Assembly: GCA_945861065.1 (NCBI GenBank)
Contig: CAMASI010000037.1
Location: forward strand, 1-38,683
Length of the DNA stretch: 38,683 bases
Source: Klebsiella pneumoniae
GTDB taxonomy: Bacteria > Myxococcota_A > UBA796 > GCA-2862545
Direction of reading: 5' to 3'
The position numbers were made by a program, and so were the translations under genes. The notes under the pieces were generated by a model. The model saw nothing but the letters and a program-made list of their open reading frames with translations, was not told the origin of the DNA and searched no databases. This document shows, in pieces, positions 7,328 through 16,065 of the stretch (position 1 is the stretch's first letter; each line of letters starts with the position of its first letter).

Positions 7328-8794
7328 ATGTCGGCTTCGGATTTCAAAGTGGGCCTTTTCACGCTGTTCGGAATCGGCGTGATTGCGTTTGGCTGGGTTT
7401 GGTCTTCCGACGGATTGCGGCCTGGAGAGGAGGCCTACCGCGTATCGGTGCTCGTACCGTCCGCGGATGGCTTGTGGGAAGGAACGGCGGTGCGAATTGC
7501 CGGCGTGGAGGTCGGCGCCATCGAGGCGATCTCGGTCCAGGGTGGCGAGGCGCGCTTGGTGCTCGCTGTCCGATCTGAATGGCAACTTCCCACCGATACA
7601 GTCGCCAGCGTCAGGTCGGCCGGGATGCTGGGCGACCGGTACGTTGCCCTCGATCCGGGCGATCGACAGACGAAATTGAGCGATGGCGACGTCATCCGCC
7701 TAGGTTCGGCCCCTCCGGACCTGGATTCGATTCTGCGCAATGCCGAGGACATCTCCGACGACCTCGTTGCGACGGCCGATGTGCTTCGACAACTAGCGGA
7801 GGATCGCAACAACACGGACCACCTCGTGGCCACACTCGCCAACGTGGACGCCCTCACAGCCGCGCTAGCCGGCGTTGTTGAGCGCAACGATCGAGACGTG
7901 GACGCCATCGTGGGCGCTCTTCGTGGACTCTCAGAGAATCTTGAAGCCTTTACCGGAGACCTCGACCATCAGGTGGACGACGAAATGGCGTCGTTGAAGT
8001 CGGCGACGGACCGGCTGGACCTCGTGTTGGAAAACGTCGATGCGATTACTGGAAAAATCAACCGCGGCGAGGGCACGCTCGGCGCCCTCGTCAACGACTC
8101 GGCGATCGCCGACGACCTAGACGAAGCGCTGGTTTCTGCCACCGACCTGGTCCAAGGGTTCTCAGGGTTGCGGGCTGAGGTGTACTACCAGGGCCGATTG
8201 TACGCGGGCACGCAGCCGAAGGATCCGGCGTTTTTCTTTGGCAATCCAGTGACGCCCTCGGACGGCCCCGTCGGAGTCAACGGCGGCAACACCTTAGGCG
8301 TCTCGTTGTACCCGCAAGAAGACTTCTGGTGGACCTTCGAGGTCAACGATTATCCAGTGGGATCACTCACCAACGAGGAGCATTTCTTTCCTGAAACCGG
8401 AAGTGTGTACAACGAGTGGGTGCGCAAGGACAGCTATCGCTTCTCATTCTTGATGAACAAGCGTTGGTTTGACGTGGCCTTTCGACTTGGCATCCTCGAG
8501 GATGGCGGCGGCGCAGGGATCGCCGGCTTCCTCTGGCGGGATCGTTTGCGGCTTTCCGCGGATGTGTTCGACTTTGGTTGGGGCAGTTACCCAGCGCTTG
8601 AGTCGAGTGGGCTTCCCAATCTCCGCTTGGCGGCACGCGTAGAACCGGCGCGCCATCTGTGGTTCGAGGCCGGTGCGGAGCAGGTTCTTCTGGGCGCGCG
8701 TTACGGCTATGCGACCGGATTCGTTGGCGTGGGCTTCCATTTTGCGGACGACGACATCAAGCTCCTCGTGTCCTCTTTGCCTGTGGGCCCGTGA
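7328..8794 (+). CDS. mlaD: MCE-domain (MlaD-type) protein with C-terminal beta-rich domain
   Basis: Periplasmic lipid-binding component (488 residues), anchored by one N-terminal helix (about 7-24). The MCE domain follows (about 33-105, with SADGLWEGTAVRIAGVEVG and AGMLGDRYV). Residues about 130-280 are helical with heptad-like spacing, including the KINRGEGTLGALVND segment typical of MCE proteins. Residues about 285-488 form a strand-rich region ending FADDDIKLLV, similar to tails I know from MCE proteins of Geobacter-like bacteria. The tail could reach the outer membrane, which would suit the absence of mlaC here. TTG 7319, with AGAGGG about 10 bases upstream, is an alternative start. Confidence 0.87.
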   Translation: MSASDFKVGLFTLFGIGVIAFGWVWSSDGLRPGEEAYRVSVLVPSADGLWEGTAVRIAGVEVGAIEAISVQGGEARLVLAVRSEWQLPTDTVASVRSAGMLGDRYVALDPGDRQTKLSDGDVIRLGSAPPDLDSILRNAEDISDDLVATADVLRQLAEDRNNTDHLVATLANVDALTAALAGVVERNDRDVDAIVGALRGLSENLEAFTGDLDHQVDDEMASLKSATDRLDLVLENVDAITGKINRGEGTLGALVNDSAIADDLDEALVSATDLVQGFSGLRAEVYYQGRLYAGTQPKDPAFFFGNPVTPSDGPVGVNGGNTLGVSLYPQEDFWWTFEVNDYPVGSLTNEEHFFPETGSVYNEWVRKDSYRFSFLMNKRWFDVAFRLGILEDGGGAGIAGFLWRDRLRLSADVFDFGWGSYPALESSGLPNLRLAARVEPARHLWFEAGAEQVLLGARYGYATGFVGVGFHFADDDIKLLVSSLPVGP

Positions 8795-8871
8795 ACCAAC
8801 GGTGATGTCGCGTCGCGTGTCTGTCCGGCCGGGGCCACGCTCGTTAGGCCCGAGCGCGCTGCGGGGTAGCC

Positions 8872-11800
8872 GTGGGGAAGAAGACTAGAGACACGGACGC
8901 AGTGGCCGATTTTTTTGGCGACGGCGACTCAGATTGGATGAACGACGACCTCGACGAGGCGCCGGCTGTGCCTGCTCGGCTGCCGGACGAGCCGAGCCCT
9001 GACACGCCCGCGCCCTTCTTGCCCCGGCCCAGCCTGGGCAACGCACCGACGTTGGTGTTCTCGGCAGTTCCTACGCTTCCTCCGTCGCATGACGATGGTC
9101 CGAGCACCGAAGAAGCGCTTCCGCTGATGGTGAACGGCGAGCCGATGCCAAGACCGGCGGTAGCTGCGCCTCCGGAACCTGAGGTGGAAGTCGTAGCGAC
9201 CCCGGTCGATACTCTGCCTCCCTTTGACGTGGTCGCCACGCCGGTCCTTCCGTTCGCGATGGCGGAAGACAGCGGAATGGCGCTGAGGCCATTGCCGGCG
9301 TCGGCAACGCCGCGGCCGGCCGAACCGCGAGAACGAACGTATCGAATGGCTTCGGATCCTCCGGAAGAGGCATTTGGCGATGCGATGGATGAGGACCACC
9401 AGCCCTCGCCTTTGATTCGCACGGCCGAGCCTGCGCCCGCGCGTATGCGCGTGGCGAATAGCCAGGACCCGAGGCGTTCTATCCGAACGCCGGTTCCCGA
9501 ATCCATGGGCCGTCCGGCCGCGAAAGCCTGGGACGTCGGCGACACCGCGGGCAACTGGCGGGACGCGGCGACTGTATTGGTCTCAGAGGCCGCCCTCGCG
9601 GAACCCGACGTACGGGCGCGTTGGCTTGCTTCGGCTGCGCGAATTCACCACCTTCGACTGGGTGACCGGTACGCGGCAGAGGCCTTGTACCGGGACGCGA
9701 TGACCCAGGGTTTGTCGGATTCGCCGACGCTTCGTGGCGCGGCGGACGTTGCGATCCTCCTTGGCCACCGAGGCGACGCTTCCGACCTTTTGGCCCGCCG
9801 TGGCCAAGATCTGTCAGGCGTCGAGCAGGCGGAAAACGATGTGGAGGCGTCGGCGCTCGCGTGGCGAAGCGGGAGACCCGGCGACGCACGGAGCCTCCTT
9901 GAACGCGCGCTTCTCGCCGACCCGGAAGACTGGCGCGCCGCCATGCTTTTGCGCGACCTCTGCGTGGAAATGGGCGATGGTCCCGCGCTGGCGCAAATTC
10001 AAGAGCGGATGGCAAACCTGTGCCCTGGACCCGTCGCTGCCGACGTTTGGGTGGATCGTGCGCGGTCCGCAGAGGTCGGCGGCCAACACAGCGAAGCTTC
10101 TGTTGCCTGGCGGAGAGCCGCCGAAGAACGGGCGGGCTTTGTGGCTCGTGCGGGGCGCCTGCGATTGCTGATGCGGGCCGAGGACCATGTAGGAATCGGG
10201 GAGTTCGCAGATGAGGCCGGCGAAACGCAGGCCGCGTTGTGGATGGTCGCGGGCGATGCGTGGCTGGCTGCGCGGCAACCGGACAAGGCGCTCGCTTCGT
10301 TTGACCGAGCCGTCGCGGCAGGTTTCCGAGTTGTAGCAGCGGAAGCGAGCGCGCTCAGGCTCGCCATTGACCCCTCCGCGCGCCAGGCCCATTTTGAGGC
10401 GGCATCGGCGACGGATCCACTGTCGGCCGTGCTGCTTGCCGGCATTCATGAGCTGGGCGGTCGTTTTGCGGACGCGGCGACTGCGTGGAAGACCGCGCGC
10501 AAGCTGGACGCCGATTGTGTACCCGGTTGGGAAGGAGAGGCGCGTTGCTTGAGGCGTTTGGGCGACGTTGCAGGCGCCACGGCGCATTGGCAGGAGCGAG
10601 TGGCTTCGGCGCGCGATGAAGCCGAGGCGCGTTTTCATTTGGCCGGTCTCGCCACGGGCGACGACGCGATTGCCGCGTGGACTGCATTGTCGTTGCAAGC
10701 CGGCGTCGTAGGCCAGGTGGCCCGCAGAAAACTGGTGGCCTGTTTGTTGGCCAGTGAGAGTCCCGAACGCGCCGGGGCGGAATGGGCGCAAGAACCGGCT
10801 GCGGCCGGCAACGCGGCGTGGCTGTTCGCAGCAGCGCGCGCAGGCCGCGTGGCCGGGGAAGCTGGGATCCGTTGGGCTGAGCAGGCGCTGGCCGCGGATC
10901 CAAGGTTCTTGCCGGCCTTGGACGTCTTGCGGCACGCCTGGGCCGAGTCGCCTACGCAGGCGGCCTCTGCAGCCTTGTCGAGCTCAGCCGTCGCGGACGT
11001 CGATCTGGCCGCAGCGCTGGCGTGGCTTGCGGCGGTGGATCTCGAAAACGTGGACACGAGTGCTGCGTTGGACGCTGGCCGAGCAGCGGCGTCGCTCCCG
11101 GGTTTCCCTGCCGCAACGGCGTGGGTGCGGGACCTCACGACGGATCCCGCGGAGGCCATTGCAGCCTGGCGAGCGTTGGCCGATCGTCAGGCGACAACGG
11201 AGCGTTGGGCGTGGTGTGCCTTGGCCGCAGCTTTGGTCGGAGACATTGTAGGTGCCGAGTCGGCTGCAGATGTAGAACGGGTACGGGCGCGCCTGCCGGG
11301 CCATGCCGCTGCAAATGCGTTGGCCCTGATGGTGGCCGCGCAGAACCGGGACGTCACGGCGCTCGCCGCGGCGCTCAATGCCGGCACAGGAGATTCTCCT
11401 GCAGACACCGGCGCCCGGCTGTTGCGCGGCGCTTTGTTGGAAGCCTTCGCGGGTCGGACCGAAGCCGCGGAATCTCGGTTGGGCGGAATGCTTCGTGTCG
11501 CCCGCGAAGGATTGCCGTTGGCGGAGGCTGCTCTCGTTGCAATGGCCTGGGGGTCCCACCAACTTGCATACGAGTTGGCCGTTGCGGGAGGCGCTGACGA
11601 CGTCGATCTGGGTGACGTCGCCGACCTGTATTTGGCACGGCCTCTCGATGCGCTTCGGCACTATGAAGGGGCCGGGAATCGGCTCGACGCCTTGCTCGGA
11701 CGGGTACGTTTGGCTTCGAATCGGCAAGATAGTGCCGCGAGGTCGGCCGCGATGCTGGAAATCGCTCAATGTGAGTCTGCCCCCGCGGCTGTGCGCAGCG

Positions 11801-14133
11801 CGTCGGCGATCAGCGCTGCAATGGCGCTGTCGGAATCCGGCGATCCGATGGCGCCTGAGGCCTGGGCGGTCGCGGCCCTGTGCCGTTCGCAGTCTCCGCT
11901 GGTTTTTGAGGCACGTTTAGCGATTGCCGTCGCGGACAAGAGTGGGGCAGATGTTCGGTCGCTTTATTCGACGTTTCGAAGCGACGACATTCAAGGTCTT
12001 GGCGAGGCGCTGGAGCGCGTAGGCGACGCTGAAGGTGCGGCAGAAACGACCCGCACCTTGTTGGCTGCAAGCCCTGGGCTCTCCGATACGCTTCCGCTGT
12101 TGCTGATCGCCGAGATTCAGCTCTCGTCGGCGGGCAATTGGCAGGGGGTCTTCGAAGCGTTGACCCGCAGAGGTGAAATTACCTGCGATGAGGCAGTCGC
12201 GGCGGACATCGATTCGCGTCGGCGTTGGGTGCTTCGAGAGAAGCTGGCAGACACGGAAGAAGCGTGGAATCTCTATCGGCGACTTCGTGATGAAGCACCG
12301 GAAGATCGCGAGGTCACCGAGGCGTTGGCGCGCATCGCGGCGGCCCGAGGGGAGACGGCGCTCGCCATTCGTTACTTGTCCGACCTCCTCCGTGTGTCGC
12401 GTGACCCAGCAGAGTGCGCGCGAATTCAGCGAAGGATCGGCGACGCTTGGCGCGACGCCGGCAACAACGCGGCCGCCCGTCAGGCGTGGCTAGACGCGTT
12501 GGACCACAAAGCGGACGATTGGGAGTCGCTGGCTGCGCTCAAAGCGCTTGCTGAGGCCGAAGGCGACCGAGCAGGCAAGGTTTCCGTCCTTCGGCGCGAA
12601 GCGATGTTGGTGGAAGGTCCCGAGCGCATCGAGCGGCTGCGGGCGATTGCGATTGCGGATGCGGAAGGCGCGGAACCGGCCGTCGCAATGGACGCTTGGC
12701 GTGCCTTGCTCGACGCCGCGCCCAATGACGAGGGGGCCCTGCGCGAGCTGATCAAACTTGCGGAGGCCACCGACGATCGGGCTTCGTTGATGGCGCATAG
12801 CGAAGCGCTGGGGATGGTTTTTCAACCCGGGGAAGAGCGGTCGGAGTGGCTTCGGAAAGCGGCCCGCCTTGCGCTCGAAAGCCATGACCGGGACGGCGCC
12901 CTTCGATTGCTTGAAGGTGCGCTCACCAGCAGCCCAACGGATGCTGTTTCGGCGTTGATTCTTGAAGAACAGTACCGAATCCGAGGGGATCAAGCAGCCG
13001 TCGCCCGGGTGTTGGACGTCGCGGTTCGTCATGCCTCGGGTCCACAACGCGTGGACGCGCTGTCTCGGCAGGCGCGATTTGACGTCGAGGTCCGACTTGA
13101 TCGGGACGCGGGTGCGCGCGTGTACCGGCAGGTGCTCGAACTTGCGCCATTCGACGAGCCCGCGCTGAAATTCTTGGCCAGCTACCTGTATGACACGGGG
13201 AGAATGGACGAGGCCCTCGGCGTGTACGACGTGCTGGAACCGATGATGTCCCGCGAAGAGCCGGACGACTTCGACGGCCGAATCGAGATGACGAACTTCC
13301 TCTATCGGTACGGAGAATTGCTCCGCCGTGTGGGGCGTCTCGATGAGGCCATGATTCGGTTTGAACGCGCGTTGGGTCTCAACAGTGGCCACCTCGCAAC
13401 GCTGGAGGCGGTAGCGCCTCTTTATGCAGACCGCGGTGACCTCGTCGCCTCCGAGAAGGCCTACCGGCAACTCCTCCAACTCATGGGTGGGCGAGGGGAA
13501 CGCGCCAAGATTGCTGGGGCGTACACGCAACTTGGGATGGTGGAGCGGCGACTTGGTCACGACGACAAAGCGCTCAAACGCTTCGAAAAGGCGATTGACG
13601 TTTTCCCCAGCTATGCGCCGGCGCTCAAGGGTTTGGCCCTGATCCACGAGGGGCGAGGGGATTGGAGCAACGCATTGACCGTGTACAACGCCATCATCGG
13701 GGGTGCAGCGCGCACCCCGGAGGAGGTGGTGGACGCCTACATGACCAAGGGTCGCTTGCTGGATGAGCGGATGAGCCGCCCCGACAAAGCCCAGCAGCAT
13801 TACGAACGAAGCTTGGAGTTCGAGGACAATCAACCCGTCGCTTACCTACGCCTCGCCGAACTTGCGATGCGGCGCGATGAATACGCGCAGGCCGGCCAAT
13901 GGTGCGAGACGGCGCTGCATCTCAACGATCAGGTTGCCGTCGGAAAAGTGCGTGCCCTACTGCTGTTGGGTGTGGCCGCTGGCCTCACCATTAGCGAGAA
14001 CGACGAGCAAGCGAAAAGCGCCATTGAAGAAGCGTTGGGGTTGGACCCCGCGATCTCTGAGAGTTTGGCCGATCCGCCGCTCAGTGACATCGAACGGCTT
14101 CGCCTGGCGATACACAGCCGGCTGCCTAAGTAA
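8872..14133 (+). CDS. Giant tetratricopeptide-repeat protein
   Basis: A 1753-residue protein with no signal peptide or membrane segment. Residues 1-220 are Asp/Glu-, Pro- and Ala-rich and probably disordered. From about 225 to the end it is helical, with many degenerate TPR units; the clearest are near the C-terminus (for example LGMVERRLGHDDKALKRFEK and the following LALIHEGRGDWSNALTVYN). It is Ala-, Glu-, Asp- and Arg-rich, as expected of a cytoplasmic scaffold. The start is GTG at 8872 with only a weak ribosome-binding site. It follows the mla operon by 77 bases on the same strand, and its TAA abuts the convergent bactofilin-like gene with no gap. Its function is unknown. Confidence 0.85.
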   Translation: MGKKTRDTDAVADFFGDGDSDWMNDDLDEAPAVPARLPDEPSPDTPAPFLPRPSLGNAPTLVFSAVPTLPPSHDDGPSTEEALPLMVNGEPMPRPAVAAPPEPEVEVVATPVDTLPPFDVVATPVLPFAMAEDSGMALRPLPASATPRPAEPRERTYRMASDPPEEAFGDAMDEDHQPSPLIRTAEPAPARMRVANSQDPRRSIRTPVPESMGRPAAKAWDVGDTAGNWRDAATVLVSEAALAEPDVRARWLASAARIHHLRLGDRYAAEALYRDAMTQGLSDSPTLRGAADVAILLGHRGDASDLLARRGQDLSGVEQAENDVEASALAWRSGRPGDARSLLERALLADPEDWRAAMLLRDLCVEMGDGPALAQIQERMANLCPGPVAADVWVDRARSAEVGGQHSEASVAWRRAAEERAGFVARAGRLRLLMRAEDHVGIGEFADEAGETQAALWMVAGDAWLAARQPDKALASFDRAVAAGFRVVAAEASALRLAIDPSARQAHFEAASATDPLSAVLLAGIHELGGRFADAATAWKTARKLDADCVPGWEGEARCLRRLGDVAGATAHWQERVASARDEAEARFHLAGLATGDDAIAAWTALSLQAGVVGQVARRKLVACLLASESPERAGAEWAQEPAAAGNAAWLFAAARAGRVAGEAGIRWAEQALAADPRFLPALDVLRHAWAESPTQAASAALSSSAVADVDLAAALAWLAAVDLENVDTSAALDAGRAAASLPGFPAATAWVRDLTTDPAEAIAAWRALADRQATTERWAWCALAAALVGDIVGAESAADVERVRARLPGHAAANALALMVAAQNRDVTALAAALNAGTGDSPADTGARLLRGALLEAFAGRTEAAESRLGGMLRVAREGLPLAEAALVAMAWGSHQLAYELAVAGGADDVDLGDVADLYLARPLDALRHYEGAGNRLDALLGRVRLASNRQDSAARSAAMLEIAQCESAPAAVRSASAISAAMALSESGDPMAPEAWAVAALCRSQSPLVFEARLAIAVADKSGADVRSLYSTFRSDDIQGLGEALERVGDAEGAAETTRTLLAASPGLSDTLPLLLIAEIQLSSAGNWQGVFEALTRRGEITCDEAVAADIDSRRRWVLREKLADTEEAWNLYRRLRDEAPEDREVTEALARIAAARGETALAIRYLSDLLRVSRDPAECARIQRRIGDAWRDAGNNAAARQAWLDALDHKADDWESLAALKALAEAEGDRAGKVSVLRREAMLVEGPERIERLRAIAIADAEGAEPAVAMDAWRALLDAAPNDEGALRELIKLAEATDDRASLMAHSEALGMVFQPGEERSEWLRKAARLALESHDRDGALRLLEGALTSSPTDAVSALILEEQYRIRGDQAAVARVLDVAVRHASGPQRVDALSRQARFDVEVRLDRDAGARVYRQVLELAPFDEPALKFLASYLYDTGRMDEALGVYDVLEPMMSREEPDDFDGRIEMTNFLYRYGELLRRVGRLDEAMIRFERALGLNSGHLATLEAVAPLYADRGDLVASEKAYRQLLQLMGGRGERAKIAGAYTQLGMVERRLGHDDKALKRFEKAIDVFPSYAPALKGLALIHEGRGDWSNALTVYNAIIGGAARTPEEVVDAYMTKGRLLDERMSRPDKAQQHYERSLEFEDNQPVAYLRLAELAMRRDEYAQAGQWCETALHLNDQVAVGKVRALLLLGVAAGLTISENDEQAKSAIEEALGLDPAISESLADPPLSDIERLRLAIHSRLPK

Positions 14134-14961
14134 CTACGCGTTCGTACCTGCGCGCGACCCGATGAAGGCGCCCACAGCAGCGGCGCTGCCAAGCAGCCAC
14201 GCGAGGGTGCCGATCAGAGGCACAGCGGTCGCTGCCGTGACAATTGCGGCCCCAAGCAGAAATGAACGCCAAGTGGCCGGGTGGTCGGGCTGACCCCGAA
14301 GGCGGTCTCCCACGACGGTACACAACGCCACGCCGCCGAGCAGCCAGGCTGCCCCGAGTGCAACCCACACCAGGAGGCTCAACGGCGTGCCGAGGCCGAG
14401 GGTGATGAGCAGGAAGAGGAGCCCGAAGAGCCCCCACATCGAGCCTATGATGGCGCCCGTGACGGTACTGTCGACGGGTCGGCGCACGAGTTGTTTGCCG
14501 ATCAGAACGATTCGCTGGGGGAATAGCGCAACGACGAGCACGCCGAGTGCTGCGAACGAAGCTGCCGCCAAGACTCGGTTGATCACGCCTCGGGCGAAGT
14601 TCATGACACCGTCGGCGTTTGCGATCGCGCCAAGCCCTTGGGGCCCGCCGGCGACGGCTGCCGGCAACTCGAGATCAACGCGGTCACCGTCGACCTTGCC
14701 GCCTGGGTGAACGGACACGCTGCCGCCGATGGCAACGACGGAGCCGTTCACGTGGGCGGTGGGGAAAACCACCACATCCCCGCCGATGGCCGTCGCGTCG
14801 CCCAGCACGGTGCCATGCACCTCCAAGTCGCCGCCGACGGCGAGCGCGTCGTCGACCACTTCGTGAATGTTTACGACCACGTCTGAGCCCCAGGACATCG
14901 TGCCAGACTCAGCGTTCTCCTCTGGGGTTGCGAGCGCGAGCGCGAATACCAGCGGCGTCAT
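14134..14961 (-). CDS. Bactofilin-like (polymer-forming) membrane protein
   Basis: A 275-residue protein. Residues 1-15 are hydrophobic and may be a signal peptide. Residues about 35-95 are short beta-helix repeats (ALAVGGDLEVHG, ATAIGGDVVVFP, VVAIGGSVSVHP) like the bactofilin fold. About four hydrophobic helices follow, with an amphipathic stretch between. ATG 14961 is chosen because AGAGG lies 5 bases upstream and it overlaps the anti-sigma stop as ATGA. As third gene of a sigma/anti-sigma operon it may be an envelope component that the sigma factor controls or that helps sensing; this is inference. Confidence 0.75.
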   Translation of the reverse strand: MTPLVFALALATPEENAESGTMSWGSDVVVNIHEVVDDALAVGGDLEVHGTVLGDATAIGGDVVVFPTAHVNGSVVAIGGSVSVHPGGKVDGDRVDLELPAAVAGGPQGLGAIANADGVMNFARGVINRVLAAASFAALGVLVVALFPQRIVLIGKQLVRRPVDSTVTGAIIGSMWGLFGLLFLLITLGLGTPLSLLVWVALGAAWLLGGVALCTVVGDRLRGQPDHPATWRSFLLGAAIVTAATAVPLIGTLAWLLGSAAAVGAFIGSRAGTNA

Positions 14962-15407
14962 GGAAACCTCTTCCAGCTTTGACGTAGGGCCAACGACCCT
15001 GACAGGGCGGTTGCGACGAGGGCAAGGACGGAGAAGGGTCCGACCCACACCTGAAGGCTGTGCGCGACGGCAAGCACGCCACGTACCGTCGCGGTCAGGT
15101 CCGCAAGTCGCGACGGAAGCGCGAAACCGACGGCCACTGTGACCAGGACCAACAGGGTCAGGCTGATTCCCGTTTCAATCCACGTCGACGGGTTTGCCCG
15201 TGCGCGCGCGAGTGCTTGCGTCACGAGTTGAGAAGGTATCTCCGGGGCGGGATGTGCCCACGCGGCGTCCAACGGGTCTCGTCTTGTCAGGCGCGCTCGG
15301 CAGGCGGGGCAGCCGTCGAGATGGAGCGCCACCCCCTCCATGAGCTCGTCCTTGAGGGTGCCTTCCAGCCAGGCGCGGGTCGTACCGAGGTCCAGATGTT
15401 GGGTCAT
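14958..15407 (-). CDS. Zinc-finger anti-sigma factor
   Basis: A 149-residue membrane-bound anti-sigma factor. The N-terminal zinc-binding motif is H29-x3-C33-x2-C36 (HLDGCPAC), typical of ZAS-domain anti-sigma factors that hold ECF sigma factors. Two hydrophobic helices near 80-100 and 110-132 place the rest in the inner membrane. ATG at 15407 overlaps the sigma factor stop (ATGA), and its own stop overlaps the next gene (ATGA). It probably inhibits the adjacent sigma factor until an envelope signal releases it. Confidence 0.85.
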   Translation of the reverse strand: MTQHLDLGTTRAWLEGTLKDELMEGVALHLDGCPACRARLTRRDPLDAAWAHPAPEIPSQLVTQALARARANPSTWIETGISLTLLVLVTVAVGFALPSRLADLTATVRGVLAVAHSLQVWVGPFSVLALVATALSGSLALRQSWKRFP

Positions 15408-16021
15408 TCCGACACCCCTCGCAATCGAAGTCGGGCTGCAAGGTGCTGCCTCGCGCGAAAAATCCGGTTCATCACGGTTCCGAGTGGGACGTCCAGCGTG
15501 GCGGCAATCTCCACGTATTTGAGGTGTTCGTAATGGAAGAGAATGAGCACCTCCCGGTACAGGGCGGGAATTTCTGCGAGCGCCGCGCGGACGAGGACAG
15601 CGTCCCGTGCGGCGTCGACCTGTTCCAGGGCATTGGCCGAAGTGTCTGCGAGTTCTGACGGCGGATCTTCTCGCCACCGGCCGATGCGCCGAAGGTGGTC
15701 GAAACACGTGTTGCGGGCAATGGCGAAGACCCAAGAGAGGAGCGGGCGCGTTGGGTCGTAACGGTCAAAGGTGCGGACCAGTTTTACGAGGCTGTCCTGT
15801 GCTGCGTCGGAGGCCCCTTCGTGGTTGGGCATGAGTCGATAGCAGTACCGCCATACCGGCTCCGACCAAATCGTCGCGATTCGGTCGAGGGCCACAGCGT
15901 CACCGGATCGAGCGCGGTGGATCCACTCTGGTTCGTCGAAATTCGTTTCGTGGAGCCTCAACGCCGGAACCACTGCCCTTACTCCGCCTGTTCGCCTCAG
16001 CGTACGCGCGGGTGCGAGCAT
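15404..16021 (-). CDS. ECF (sigma-70 family, RpoE-like) RNA polymerase sigma factor
   Basis: A 205-residue ECF sigma factor. Region 2 spans about 50-110 (ASDAAQDSLVKLVRTFDRYD, then SWVFAIARNTCFDHLRR). Region 4 spans about 145-198 (IPALYREVLILFHYEHLKYVEIA followed by the helix-turn-helix LDVPLGTVMNRIFRARQHL). There is no region 1.1 or 3. ATG 16021 is the longest start; the family usually begins close to residue 30, so an internal GTG at codon 17 behind AAGGG is possible. It is divergent from the gene at 16066, with 44 bases between them. Confidence 0.9.
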   Translation of the reverse strand: MLAPARTLRRTGGVRAVVPALRLHETNFDEPEWIHRARSGDAVALDRIATIWSEPVWRYCYRLMPNHEGASDAAQDSLVKLVRTFDRYDPTRPLLSWVFAIARNTCFDHLRRIGRWREDPPSELADTSANALEQVDAARDAVLVRAALAEIPALYREVLILFHYEHLKYVEIAATLDVPLGTVMNRIFRARQHLAARLRLRGVSE

Positions 16022-16065
16022 CTATTGCGTGTCGATCGGTCCCTCGTGTTGTACACTTCGCTCGG

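Noticed and set aside
12490..13833. A 447-codon open frame antisense to the TPR gene
   Set aside because: It has Arg/His/Pro-rich composition typical of the complementary frame of GC-rich genes; the sense TPR protein is well supported.
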